Notes: generated from the letters alone by a model not told the origin. A DNA stretch of 7,279 bases from Prevotella sp. (GCA_017424205.1 JAFPAS010000207.1:1-7279); one strand, 5' to 3'. Counted from the first letter of the stretch, positions 1-6,529 are shown. Numbers and translations are program-made.

Positions 1-1
1 G

Positions 2-811
2 CTTCTCGTCGTTGTCATAGCATTCCTCTTTACGACAGTTGCAGCAAATGCGATTGCTATCGTAGGCACTAACCCAGTATCAGGCATGACACTTATGACG
101 CTCATTCTGGCATCGGTGGTGATGGCAGGTCTGGGACTTAATGGCACTACCGGCATGCTTGCTGCGCTTATCATGGGTTCGGTGGCATGTACAGCATTGT
201 CAATGTCAGGCAGCTTCGTGACAGACTTGAAGATAGGCTATTGGATAGGCACAACTCCAAAGAAACAGGAGCAGTGGAAGTTCCTTGGCACATTAGTTTC
301 TGCAGCGACAGTAGCAGGTGTGATGATTCTGCTCAATGAGACATACGGCTTTGCATCTGGACAGCTTGCTGCGCCACAGGCTAATGCTATGGCGGCAGTT
401 ATCGAACCCCTTATGAATGGAGCTGGAGCGCCATGGCTCCTGTATGCTATCGGCGCAGTGCTTGCCATTGTCTTGACCTGGATGAAGGTTCCGGCACTTG
501 CTTTTGCGCTCGGCATGTTCATTCCTCTTGAGCTGAATACTCCAATTCTTATTGGTGGAGCACTTAACTGGTATGTCACAACACGCTCAAAGGATGAGTC
601 TGTAAACAAGCTGCGCGGCGAGAAGGGTACGCTTATTGCCAGCGGATTCATTGCTGGTGGCGCACTCATGGGCGTTGTTTCGGCACTAATGCGTTTCATG
701 GGCTATAATTTCATTAACGATGCATGGCTGGCTAATCCTTGGTCAGAAGCCTTGGCCCTTGTAATGTATATCGCATTGATGGTTTACCTCGTAAAGGCTA
801 CGAAGAAATAA
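2..811 (+). CDS. OPT-family oligopeptide transporter, C-terminal part (5' end outside window)
   Basis: The reading frame is open from base 2 to a TAA at 809-811, giving 269 residues of a longer protein; bacterial OPT transporters usually exceed 600 residues. The fragment is strongly hydrophobic, with several membrane helices. It carries OPT-type stretches: NPVSGM at fragment residues 24-29, a glycine-rich helix, then DLKIGY (75-80) followed by TTPKKQEQ (84-91), and PLELNTP near 175-181. The family imports oligopeptides, or in some members metal chelates, across the inner membrane using an ion gradient; the substrate cannot be read from this part. An ATG at 86 is internal, because the conserved NPVSG motif lies before it. 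The protein ends in a short basic tail (KATKK). The 118 nt to metK contain no clear terminator hairpin, so read-through cannot be excluded. The family call is confident. Confidence 0.88.
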   Translation, partial: LLVVVIAFLFTTVAANAIAIVGTNPVSGMTLMTLILASVVMAGLGLNGTTGMLAALIMGSVACTALSMSGSFVTDLKIGYWIGTTPKKQEQWKFLGTLVSAATVAGVMILLNETYGFASGQLAAPQANAMAAVIEPLMNGAGAPWLLYAIGAVLAIVLTWMKVPALAFALGMFIPLELNTPILIGGALNWYVTTRSKDESVNKLRGEKGTLIASGFIAGGALMGVVSALMRFMGYNFINDAWLANPWSEALALVMYIALMVYLVKATKK

Positions 812-929
812 GTATAATAGAATAAAATGCATGTAGTGTTATTGCTGTCAGTGCGGAGTGCGGACACATCTGTACGATGCGGCAGAACACGGCATGCAGT
901 GGGACAGAAATATAAGTTAACAGAGAAAT

Positions 930-2183
930 ATGTATCTATTCACATCAGAATCAGTATCAGAAGGCCATCCAGACAAAGTGGCCGACCAGATTAGTGACGC
1001 TCTCCTCGACCAGTTCCTGGCGTATGACAGCGCTGCACATTGCGCTATCGAATCGTTCGTAACCACAGGCCAGGTTATCATCATGGGCGAGGTTTCGTCT
1101 GAAGCATATATCGACCTGCAGACCATTGCTCGCAGGACAATCAACCGTATAGGATATACCAAGTCAGAATACCAGTTTGATGGTAATTCTTGCGGTATCC
1201 TTACAGCAATACATGAACAGTCTGGCGATATCCGCAGAGGTGTGTCTCGTGAAGAGGAAGACCAGCAGGGTGCCGGCGATCAGGGCATGATGTTTGGTTA
1301 CGCTACAGTTGAGACAGACCGTTATATCCCGGTTTCGCTCGATTTGGCGCAGCTGCTCATGAAGACCCTTGCAGACATTCGTCGCGAAGGCAAGGTTATG
1401 ACATACCTTCGTCCAGACTCTAAGTCGCAGGTGACGATAGAGTATGACGACAATAATGTGCCTCAGAGAATTGATACGATTGTTGTATCTACTCAGCACG
1501 ATGAATTTGATGAAGACGAAAAAATGCTTGCCCAGATACGTCATGATGTGATAAACATCCTGATACCACGTGTTAAGGAGCAGCTGCGAGACCGTCGCAT
1601 GCTTGACCTCTTCAATGACGATATAAAATATTTCGTTAATCCTACGGGCAAGTTTGTCATTGGCGGACCTCATGGCGACACAGGTCTGACAGGACGAAAG
1701 ATTATTGTCGACACCTATGGCGGCAAGGGAGCGCATGGTGGTGGAGCCTTCTCTGGCAAGGATCCATCTAAGGTTGACCGCTCTGCGGCATATGCTGCTC
1801 GACATATTGCAAAGAATATGGTTGCTGCTGGTGTGGCAGATGAGATGCTCGTACAGCTTTCATACGCAATTGGTGTAGCAGAGCCTGTAAGTATATATGT
1901 TAACACCTATGGCCGTTCAAATGTCAAAATGACCGATGGCGAGATAGCTGAGAAGGTGCGTGAGATGTTTGATTTGCGTCCGAAGTCAATTGAACGTTCG
2001 TTGAAGCTGCGCTGTCCTATTTACAGTGAGACAGCAGCATATGGCCACATGGGTCGCGAATGCAAGACTGTAAAGAAGACTTTCACCTCGCTATATCATG
2101 AGACAAAAGAGATGGAAGTAGAACTCTTTACATGGGAGAAACTTGACCGTGTAGACGAGATAAAGCAAGCTTTCGGCTTGTAA
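930..2183 (+). CDS. metK: S-adenosylmethionine synthase (methionine adenosyltransferase)
   Basis: This cytosolic enzyme makes S-adenosylmethionine from methionine and ATP, supplying methyl groups for RNA, DNA and protein methylation. The 417-residue product shows the family signatures: GHPDK (12-16) near the N-terminus, the [11 protein letters not shown] signature (114-124), [13 protein letters not shown] (245-257), and the glycine-rich phosphate loop GGGAFSGKD (270-278). It is somewhat longer than the ~384-residue E. coli enzyme. The extra length includes an acidic insertion around residues 187-200 (DEFDEDEK), which fits Bacteroidetes versions as I know them. The ATG at 930 puts the canonical [14 protein letters not shown] at the N-terminus, so the start is secure; the leader is A-rich with no Shine-Dalgarno. 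I could not recognise a SAM riboswitch or a TAnnTTTG promoter in the 118-nt leader. It appears to be a single-gene unit, closed by the hairpin at 2190-2231. Confidence 0.97.
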   Translation: MYLFTSESVSEGHPDKVADQISDALLDQFLAYDSAAHCAIESFVTTGQVIIMGEVSSEAYIDLQTIARRTINRIGYTKSEYQFDGNSCGILTAIHEQSGDIRRGVSREEEDQQGAGDQGMMFGYATVETDRYIPVSLDLAQLLMKTLADIRREGKVMTYLRPDSKSQVTIEYDDNNVPQRIDTIVVSTQHDEFDEDEKMLAQIRHDVINILIPRVKEQLRDRRMLDLFNDDIKYFVNPTGKFVIGGPHGDTGLTGRKIIVDTYGGKGAHGGGAFSGKDPSKVDRSAAYAARHIAKNMVAAGVADEMLVQLSYAIGVAEPVSIYVNTYGRSNVKMTDGEIAEKVREMFDLRPKSIERSLKLRCPIYSETAAYGHMGRECKTVKKTFTSLYHETKEMEVELFTWEKLDRVDEIKQAFGL

Positions 2184-2189
2184 GAAGAG

Positions 2190-2245
2190 GGCATGAGGAA
2201 GGATGTCATGCAGGACATCCTTTCTCATGCCTTAGTATTATTTTC
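2190..2245 (+). terminator. Intrinsic-type terminator after metK
   Basis: An 18-bp stem lies 6 nt after the metK stop. The left arm is 2190-2207 and the right arm 2214-2231; every base pairs except one G-U wobble (2198 with 2223), around a 6-nt loop (ATGCAG). It is followed by TTAGTATTATTTT, a T-rich but interrupted tract. Because the stem is nearly symmetrical it could also block transcription from the other side, but no convergent gene is present here. Confidence 0.8.
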
Positions 2246-2247
2246 AT

Positions 2248-2268
2248 GCGGGTGCAGATTGTGCCCGC
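2248..2268 (+). other. Small hairpin in metK-DUF4271 intergenic region
   Basis: GCGGG (2248-2252) pairs with CCCGC (2264-2268). The stem can extend by U-G, G-U and C-G pairs to 8 bp, closing on AGATT. It lies just after the metK terminator and is followed by a weak T-rich stretch (TGTCTTTATT). It could be a back-up terminator or leader structure; no function can be assigned from sequence. Confidence 0.3.
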
Positions 2269-2300
2269 AGTGTCTTTATTAAGAAGGAAACACCTGTTGT

Positions 2301-2316
2301 CTTGCATTCGTGCAAG
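2301..2316 (+). other. Perfect 6-bp hairpin just upstream of the DUF4271 start
   Basis: CTTGCA and TGCAAG are perfect reverse complements around a TTCG loop, ending 17 nt before the TTG chosen as start of the next gene. TATAAAAC follows directly and could be part of a poor promoter, but it does not match TAnnTTTG. Whether the hairpin lies in the transcript depends on an unmapped start site. Confidence 0.35.
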
Positions 2317-2333
2317 TATAAAACTGTGAACTC

Positions 2334-3374
2334 TTGCTACAGCATCCAGATTCCATAAAACATCAGCAGCCTGCTGCCGGTGTGCAGACGCAGCCGTTAG
2401 TGCAGACAGAAACTCCGCTCGAAGAGCAGGAGCTGGATGTCCGTGTAGCTATTGAAGGAGAAGCCCCGCAACCGTTTGATGCCCAGCAGGATACTACGTC
2501 AAAGTCTGTTTATACCGCCCGAGTAAACCATTGGCCGGTGAAGACCGACTCGCTGCTTATGCCTAAAAGTAACGACACGATACAGGTGACGGTCAATAAA
2601 ATGCCCGAGTATAACCGCCAGTCGTTCTTCGCTAAGGATACGCTGATATACAAAGAGAATCAGAGCGGGCGTTTCGGCATAGCGGGCGACCCCGTGCCTT
2701 ATAGTGTGCGTACAGACAACGTGCTTACTCCGCTGCTGATATTCGGCGTATTGATGCTTATGTATAGTGTCCGCAGGTCTTCACGCCTGTTTGCCTTCCA
2801 GCTCCGAAACTTCTTTCATACCGTGCGTACAGACTCCAGCATACAGCGCGAGACAGCTGCCGAGAAACGCTATCTGCTATACATGGACGTTTACACGGCA
2901 GTAATACTCGGTTTGATGTTTTTCTTCTATTCGAAGGCTTACATCGCAGAGACGTATGTGACGTATAGCGAATATAGCCTTATGGCAATATTTGTTGGCA
3001 TTACGATGGGCTATTTCGTCTTTGAATATCTCTTGCAGAAACTAGTCAATAACATATTTTTCTCACAGCATGCAAATGAGCTGTGGAGCACCTCGAAGTT
3101 CCTTGTGACAGCTATTGCGGGCGTCCTGCTTACGCCTATGCTTCTGCTCATGGCATATTTTGGCTTATCTATCGAAAACTCACTGATTTACACCCTTATT
3201 ATTGTTGTTTTCGTGAAAATATTGCTAATTTACAAGAGTTTTATCATCTTTTTCCAGAAAACAGGCGATTTTCTGCAAAATTTTTTGTACTTTTGTGCCC
3301 TCGAAATAGTTCCGCCCCTTTTGATATGGGGTATTTTGGTCTATGTAGCCAACTTTCTGAAAGTAAATTACTAG
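2334..3374 (+). CDS. DUF4271 domain membrane protein
   Basis: The product, at most 346 residues, has a soluble, glutamine- and proline-rich N-terminal third (about 1-125) and a C-terminal membrane domain of about six hydrophobic segments, near 131-146, 186-204, 212-236, 256-277, 282-303 and 317-342. The architecture and the ending (LYFCALEIVPPLLIWG, about 318-333) match the Bacteroidetes DUF4271 family as I remember it; its function is unknown to me. GRFGIAGDPVPYSVRTDN (112-129), just before the first helix, looks like a conserved family segment. The start is uncertain. A stop at 2319 limits the frame and the only upstream start codon is TTG at 2334. GTG codons at 2382 and 2400 are alternatives, and the first ATG is only at residue 76, which would remove the front of what looks like conserved sequence. 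It is followed after 7 nt by hemD. An integral inner-membrane location is inferred. Confidence 0.8.
   Translation: MLQHPDSIKHQQPAAGVQTQPLVQTETPLEEQELDVRVAIEGEAPQPFDAQQDTTSKSVYTARVNHWPVKTDSLLMPKSNDTIQVTVNKMPEYNRQSFFAKDTLIYKENQSGRFGIAGDPVPYSVRTDNVLTPLLIFGVLMLMYSVRRSSRLFAFQLRNFFHTVRTDSSIQRETAAEKRYLLYMDVYTAVILGLMFFFYSKAYIAETYVTYSEYSLMAIFVGITMGYFVFEYLLQKLVNNIFFSQHANELWSTSKFLVTAIAGVLLTPMLLLMAYFGLSIENSLIYTLIIVVFVKILLIYKSFIIFFQKTGDFLQNFLYFCALEIVPPLLIWGILVYVANFLKVNY
3288..3295 (+). promoter_or_regulatory. Candidate -7 promoter element (TACTTTTG) for hemD-rnpA-yidD, inside the DUF4271 gene
   Basis: TACTTTTG matches the Bacteroidetes -7 consensus TAnnTTTG exactly and follows an A/T-rich run (AAAATTTTTT). 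Transcription would start near 3302, about 80 nt before the hemD ATG. No good TTTG lies 19-21 nt upstream; only TTTC at 3269-3272 is near and its spacing is too short. A chance match in coding DNA is therefore possible. Confidence 0.45.
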
Positions 3375-3381
3375 TAAAACG

Positions 3382-4131
3382 ATGATTAAGAAAATACTTG
3401 TTTCGCAGCCAAAACCAACAAGTGAAAAATCACCCTACTTTGATATCGAGCGCGACTATGAAGTAGAGTTAGTGTTCAGACCTTTTATCAAGGTCGTAGG
3501 TGTTAGTTCTAAAGAATTCAGACAGCAGCATGTCTCACTGGCAGAGCATACAGCAGTTGTGTTCACATCTAAGTATGCGATAGACAATTTCTTTGCTCTC
3601 GCTAAGGAATTGCGCGTTACTGTGCCAGAAACGATGAAGTATTTCTGTACAACAGAAGCGATAGCTCTCTACATACAGAAGTATGCTCATTATCGCAAGC
3701 GTAAGGTCTTCTTCGGCGTTTCAGGCAAAATTGACGACCTCATCCCTTCCATGCTGAAGCATAAGACAGAGAAATTCCTTGTGCCGCTAAGTTCTGTCCA
3801 CAACGACGATGTGAAGAATCTCTTGGACCAGCATGGACTTAATCATACTGAGTGTGTGATGTATGAGACAGTGAATGACGACTTTACTGACGAGGAGCGA
3901 GAGAATTTTGACTGCGATATGGTAGTTCTGTTCAGTCCTACAGGTGCAAAGACACTCCACGACAATCTCGACCAGAAAGTTAAGGAAGGTCTGAAAGTGG
4001 CTACATTCGGTCCTGCTACAGCAAAAGCTGTTGAGGACTTGGGCTATGAACTCGAGCTTCAGGCGCCTACGCCGAAGCACCCTTCTATGATAACGGCATT
4101 ACGAGCATATCTTCGTGACCTTGAAGACTAA
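3382..4131 (+). CDS. hemD: Uroporphyrinogen-III synthase family protein (HemD-like)
   Basis: The 249-residue protein has the two-lobed HemD layout with the weak family motifs in order: an N-terminal KKILVSQP strand, VVFTSKYAIDNF (59-70), VVLFSPTGAKTL (181-192), VATFGPATAKAVEDLGY (206-222) and a C-terminal PSMITALRAYL helix (234-244). HemD enzymes close hydroxymethylbilane with inversion of ring D to give uroporphyrinogen III, the precursor of haem, sirohaem and corrins. The family is poorly conserved, so fold assignment is much safer than activity. The ATG at 3382 begins 7 nt after the DUF4271 stop, and the gene overlaps rnpA by 17 nt, so it is probably co-transcribed with both. None of hemA, hemB, hemC or hemL is nearby. 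Many Bacteroidales depend on external haem, so the physiological role here is uncertain. Confidence 0.82.
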   Translation: MIKKILVSQPKPTSEKSPYFDIERDYEVELVFRPFIKVVGVSSKEFRQQHVSLAEHTAVVFTSKYAIDNFFALAKELRVTVPETMKYFCTTEAIALYIQKYAHYRKRKVFFGVSGKIDDLIPSMLKHKTEKFLVPLSSVHNDDVKNLLDQHGLNHTECVMYETVNDDFTDEERENFDCDMVVLFSPTGAKTLHDNLDQKVKEGLKVATFGPATAKAVEDLGYELELQAPTPKHPSMITALRAYLRDLED

Positions 4132-4552
4132 TAAATTATCGCCACGCCTGAAGAGCCGTATCCAGATAGAGAGACTTTTCAGTGCAAAGGACACCAGGGC
4201 CGTCACGGCATATCCTCTGCGCATAAGCTACAGAGAGGAAGCCCGTCACGGCAGTGATGCCCCAGTGCAGGTGTTGTTCAGCGTGTCGAAACGTCATTTT
4301 AAGCATGCCGTAAAACGCAACAGAGTGAAGCGCCAGATGCGTGAGGCATACCGGCTGACCATCTGCCAGCATCTGACAGAAATCTATACACCGGCACCCC
4401 GCCAGCTCAATATAGCCTTTGTATGGCTGGCCGACAGACTTTACACCACCCGTGACATTGAGAAGCGCATGGTTAAAGCCTTAGGCAAGATGAGAGCCAT
4501 GCAGACGCACGGGCAGCAGCCGCAGGCATCAGAAATGCAATCAGACGAATGA
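4115..4552 (+). CDS. rnpA: Ribonuclease P protein component
   Basis: RnpA is the small basic protein that binds the RNase P RNA and helps it cleave the 5' leader from precursor tRNAs. The 145-residue product has the diagnostic RNR motif, [14 protein letters not shown] at 67-80, preceded by the strand [13 protein letters not shown] (53-65), plus the N-terminal [11 protein letters not shown] helix that opens the fold. The start is GTG at 4115, inside the last 17 nt of hemD; TTG at 4121 is an alternative. No ATG exists before the conserved helix. The C-terminus carries a polar Q/E/S tail (about 130-145) beyond the fold. The overlap suggests translational coupling to hemD. rpmH, the usual neighbour of rnpA in many bacteria, is absent from the window, while yidD is retained directly downstream. 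Confidence 0.93.
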   Translation: MTLKTNKLSPRLKSRIQIERLFSAKDTRAVTAYPLRISYREEARHGSDAPVQVLFSVSKRHFKHAVKRNRVKRQMREAYRLTICQHLTEIYTPAPRQLNIAFVWLADRLYTTRDIEKRMVKALGKMRAMQTHGQQPQASEMQSDE

Positions 4553-4782
4553 TGAGATATCTGAAAATACTGCTACAGCAACTTCTTCTCGCTCCGATAT
4601 GGATATACCAGCACTGCATATCTCCATACACGCCAGCAGCCTGCCGATTCACCCCCACATGCTCAGAATATATGCGCCAGGCGATAGTAAAGCATGGTCC
4701 GCTTAAAGGCGTGTGGCTGGGCATAAAGCGCTTAAGCCGATGCCATCCATGGGGAGGCTCAGGCTACGACCCCGTTCCGTAG
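4549..4782 (+). CDS. yidD: Membrane protein insertion efficiency factor YidD
   Basis: This is a 77-residue YidD-family protein, small and membrane-associated, which helps the YidC/Sec system insert inner-membrane proteins. It shows the full signature: a hydrophobic, amphipathic N-terminus (about 4-20), then [21 protein letters not shown] (21-41), [17 protein letters not shown] (45-61) and the terminal [14 protein letters not shown] (64-77). Four cysteines are present (23, 32, 38, 65). Length is normal for the family, with no C-terminal extension. The start overlaps the rnpA stop in ATGATGA. Translation may begin at the ATG at 4549 (4-nt overlap) or at the next ATG at 4552 (1-nt overlap); either indicates coupling with rnpA. 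The rnpA-yidD pairing is widely conserved, but yidC does not follow here; tyrS does, after 323 nt. Confidence 0.95.
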   Translation: MMRYLKILLQQLLLAPIWIYQHCISPYTPAACRFTPTCSEYMRQAIVKHGPLKGVWLGIKRLSRCHPWGGSGYDPVP

Positions 4783-4865
4783 ACCGTCAACTGCTCCGTG
4801 CCGTAAAACGGAAACCGAAGAACCCTGCAATAAGAAACAGAAATAATAACTCAAGTTTCGGATGT

Positions 4866-4920
4866 TAAGAAGATATAGGAAGATACTTTTTAAGAAGATA
4901 TAGGAAGATAAAGGAAGATA
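4866..4920 (+). repeat. Purine-rich decamer tandem array, left arm (5 units)
   Basis: Five 10-bp units read TAAGAAGATA (4866), TAGGAAGATA (4876), a 5-nt break CTTTT (4886-4890), then TAAGAAGATA (4891), TAGGAAGATA (4901) and AAGGAAGATA (4911). The first two units plus the T before them recur exactly as a 21-nt direct repeat (4865-4885 and 4890-4910), suggesting duplication. A partial unit, GAAGATA, recurs at 4936-4942 beyond the hairpin. The strand is almost all purine plus T. The opposite-orientation array at 4981-5045 has a closely related consensus. Confidence 0.85.
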
Positions 4921-4921
4921 T

Positions 4922-4935
4922 GCCGCTTCAGCGGC
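4922..4935. other. GC-rich hairpin between the two arrays
   Basis: GCCGC (4922-4926) pairs perfectly with GCGGC (4931-4935) around a TTCA loop, directly after the last left-array unit. It is the only GC-rich island in an otherwise A/T- and purine-rich stretch. No T-run follows, so it is not a standard terminator. Confidence 0.6.
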
Positions 4936-4980
4936 GAAGATAGAGGACAATACTTTGGCAAGTGCAAAACAAATGTCATC

Positions 4981-5045
4981 TATCTCCTTCTACCTCCTTC
5001 TATCTTCATTTATCTCCTTCTATTTTCATCTACCTCCCTCTATCT
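4981..5045 (-). repeat. Pyrimidine-rich decamer tandem array, right arm (6.5 units)
   Basis: Six and a half units with an exact 10-nt period start at 4981: TATCTCCTTC, TACCTCCTTC, TATCTTCATT, TATCTCCTTC, TATTTTCATC, TACCTCCCTC, then TATCT. On the minus strand the consensus is GAAGGAGATA, the same kind of unit as the left array (TAGGAAGATA), so the two arrays are inverted relative to each other. The frame of tyrS runs open through the array and would encode Leu/Ser/Pro/Tyr-rich sequence, which is not part of the enzyme. Confidence 0.85.
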
Positions 5046-5105
5046 ACAAGGCAAGCGGAACTTGCGAAACTTAAAATAATAACAGAACAAATACAACAAC
5101 ATAAG

Positions 5106-6398
5106 ATGAAGAACTTTGTTGAAGAACTTACATGGCGTGGCATGATTCACCAGATGATGCCAGGCACTGACGAACTCCTGCAGAAAGAGCAGGTGACAGC
5201 ATATCTGGGCATAGACCCTACAGCCGACTCCCTCCATATCGGCCACCTCTGCGGTGTCATGATGCTGCGTCATTTCCAGCGTTGCGGCCACAAGCCGTTG
5301 GCACTTATCGGCGGCGCTACAGGCATGATTGGCGACCCTTCGGGCAAGTCGCAGGAGCGTAACCTTCTCGACGAGGAGACACTCGCACATAATGTCAAGT
5401 GCATACGCGAGCAGCTGTCACGATTCCTCGATTTCGACAGCGACGCTGCTAACCGCGCTGAGCTTGTAAACAACTACGACTGGATGAAGAATTTTACATT
5501 CCTCGATTTCGCACGTGACATCGGCAAGCACATCACCGTTAACTACATGATGGCGAAGGAGTCTGTACAGAAGCGTCTGAACGGCGAGGCACGTGACGGC
5601 CTCTCATTCACAGAGTTCACATACCAGCTGCTGCAGGGCTACGACTTCCTCTATCTCAACGAGCATAAGAACTGCAAGCTGCAGCTTGGCGGAGCAGACC
5701 AGTGGGGCAATATCACTACAGGTTCAGAGCTTATCCGCCGCATCAACGGCAACGAGTGCTACGCTCTGACATGTCCGCTCGTTACAAAGTCTGACGGACG
5801 CAAGTTCGGAAAGACAGAGACCGGAAACGTATGGCTCGACCGCAACCGCACCACACCATACCAGTTCTACCAGTTCTGGCTCAATGTGCCTGATGCTGAT
5901 GCAGAGAAATACATCAAGATTTTCACATCGCTCGAGAAAGAGGAGATTGACGCTATCATAGAGGAGCAGCGTCAGGACCCAGGTCGTCGTGTTCTCCAGA
6001 AACGTCTGGCTGACGAGGTGACAGTAATGGTACACTCGCTGGACGATCTCAATATGGCAAAAGAAGCATCAAACATACTCTTCGGCAAGTCAACAAAGGA
6101 GTCGCTGCTGAAGCTCGACGAGCAGACCCTGCTCGATGTCTTCGCTGGCGTTCCACGCTATGAAGTGGCTAAAGACGCCATCATCGGCAAGCCAGCCATA
6201 GAAGTGCTGACAGCCGACGCACCGGTGTTCCCTTCAAAAGGCGAGATGCGCAAACTCACACAGGGAGGTGGTGTATCAATCAATAAGGAGAAGCTCGCTG
6301 ACGCAAACTATGTCTTCGCAGAATCCGACCTCCTCGATGGAAAATATCTGCTGGCACAGCAGGGCAAGAAAAAATATTTCCTAATTATTGCGAAATAA
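5106..6398 (+). CDS. tyrS: Tyrosyl-tRNA synthetase
   Basis: This class I aminoacyl-tRNA synthetase activates tyrosine with ATP and loads it on tRNA-Tyr in the cytosol. The 430-residue product has the expected order: [15 protein letters not shown] with the HIGH motif at 44-47, [14 protein letters not shown] (69-82), the tyrosine pocket region [12 protein letters not shown] (173-184), [14 protein letters not shown] (193-206), the KMSKS-equivalent KFGKT (233-237), and a C-terminal S4-type RNA-binding domain (about 375-430, ending KKYFLIIAK). Length fits bacterial TyrS. The start is ATG 5106, giving [12 protein letters not shown]; the frame stays open upstream to 4962, but that stretch is translation of the decamer array and not a real N-terminus. 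The leader is A-rich without a Shine-Dalgarno. The gene ends immediately before the tRNA-Gln promoter. Confidence 0.96.
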   Translation: MKNFVEELTWRGMIHQMMPGTDELLQKEQVTAYLGIDPTADSLHIGHLCGVMMLRHFQRCGHKPLALIGGATGMIGDPSGKSQERNLLDEETLAHNVKCIREQLSRFLDFDSDAANRAELVNNYDWMKNFTFLDFARDIGKHITVNYMMAKESVQKRLNGEARDGLSFTEFTYQLLQGYDFLYLNEHKNCKLQLGGADQWGNITTGSELIRRINGNECYALTCPLVTKSDGRKFGKTETGNVWLDRNRTTPYQFYQFWLNVPDADAEKYIKIFTSLEKEEIDAIIEEQRQDPGRRVLQKRLADEVTVMVHSLDDLNMAKEASNILFGKSTKESLLKLDEQTLLDVFAGVPRYEVAKDAIIGKPAIEVLTADAPVFPSKGEMRKLTQGGGVSINKEKLADANYVFAESDLLDGKYLLAQQGKKKYFLIIAK

Positions 6399-6430
6399 TT
6401 TGGGTGTTAGGTAAAAAATTATTACCTTTG
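6399..6430 (+). promoter_or_regulatory. Bacteroidetes-type promoter of tRNA-Gln
   Basis: TTTG at 6399-6402 and TACCTTTG at 6423-6430 are separated by 20 nt, an exact fit to the Bacteroidetes primary sigma consensus (TTTG, 19-21 nt, TAnnTTTG). The -33 box begins on the first base after the tyrS stop. Transcription should start about 7 nt downstream, near 6437, leaving a leader of about 15 nt before the tRNA. The spacer holds an inverted repeat GGTAA (6410-6414) / TTACC (6422-6426) that overlaps the -7 box. Confidence 0.88.
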
Positions 6431-6452
6431 CACCGCAAAAATATGCAGTGAT

Positions 6453-6523
6453 TGTCCCATGGTGTAATGGTAGCACAACAGGTTTTGGTTCTGTTTGACT
6501 AGGTTCGAGTCCTAGTGGGACAA
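6453..6523 (+). tRNA. tRNA-Gln (anticodon UUG)
   Basis: The 71-nt gene folds as a complete cloverleaf. The acceptor stem TGTCCCA (6453-6459) pairs with TGGGACA (6516-6522), with discriminator A at 6523. The D-arm spans 6462-6476 with the GG of its loop at 6469-6470. The anticodon stem ACAGG/TCTGT has one G-U pair and encloses the loop TTTTGGT (6483-6489), with anticodon TTG at 6485-6487. The T-arm is CTAGG-TTCGAGT-CCTAG (6499-6515). A U1-A72 first pair is typical of glutamine tRNAs. The 3' CCA is not encoded. It has its own promoter and terminator, so it is a single-gene unit. Confidence 0.97.
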
Positions 6524-6529
6524 CACAAG

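Larger units (their letters stand above)
4783..5105. other. Non-coding yidD-tyrS intergenic region
   Basis: No credible gene lies in these 323 nt. After the yidD stop comes a CCGT-rich stretch containing a small CCGT-AAA-ACGG hairpin (4801-4811), then the two decamer arrays and the GCCGC hairpin described separately, and finally an A-rich tyrS leader (about 5070-5105) typical of Bacteroidetes start regions. ATACTTTG (4950-4957) resembles the TAnnTTTG promoter element but has AT where TA is expected and no -33 TTTG, so the tyrS promoter remains unidentified. No classic GC stem plus T-run terminator for the upstream cluster is visible. Confidence 0.75.

Noticed and set aside
812..929. Possible SAM riboswitch or promoter before metK
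   Set aside because: The 118-nt leader shows short repeats (AGTGCGG/AGTGCGG, GCATGTAGTG/GCATGCAGTG), but I could not fit any known SAM riboswitch core or a TAnnTTTG box.
1164..1805. 213-codon minus-strand frame inside metK
   Set aside because: It is antisense to an unmistakable MetK; the length comes from MetK codon use on the opposite strand.
3083..3385. 100-codon frame overlapping the end of the DUF4271 gene
   Set aside because: It is a shadow in another frame of a gene with a clear membrane-protein pattern; it shows no domain.
3434..3442. Promoter-like TACTTTGA in hemD
   Set aside because: The spacing within the box is one base short of TAnnTTTG and it lies inside coding sequence with no downstream gene start nearby.
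4950..4957. tyrS promoter (ATACTTTG)
   Set aside because: It has AT in place of the required TA, and no TTTG at 19-21 nt upstream; too weak to call.
4866..5045. CRISPR array
   Set aside because: Units are 10 bp, contiguous and without unique spacers, and there are no cas genes; this is a tandem repeat, not a CRISPR.
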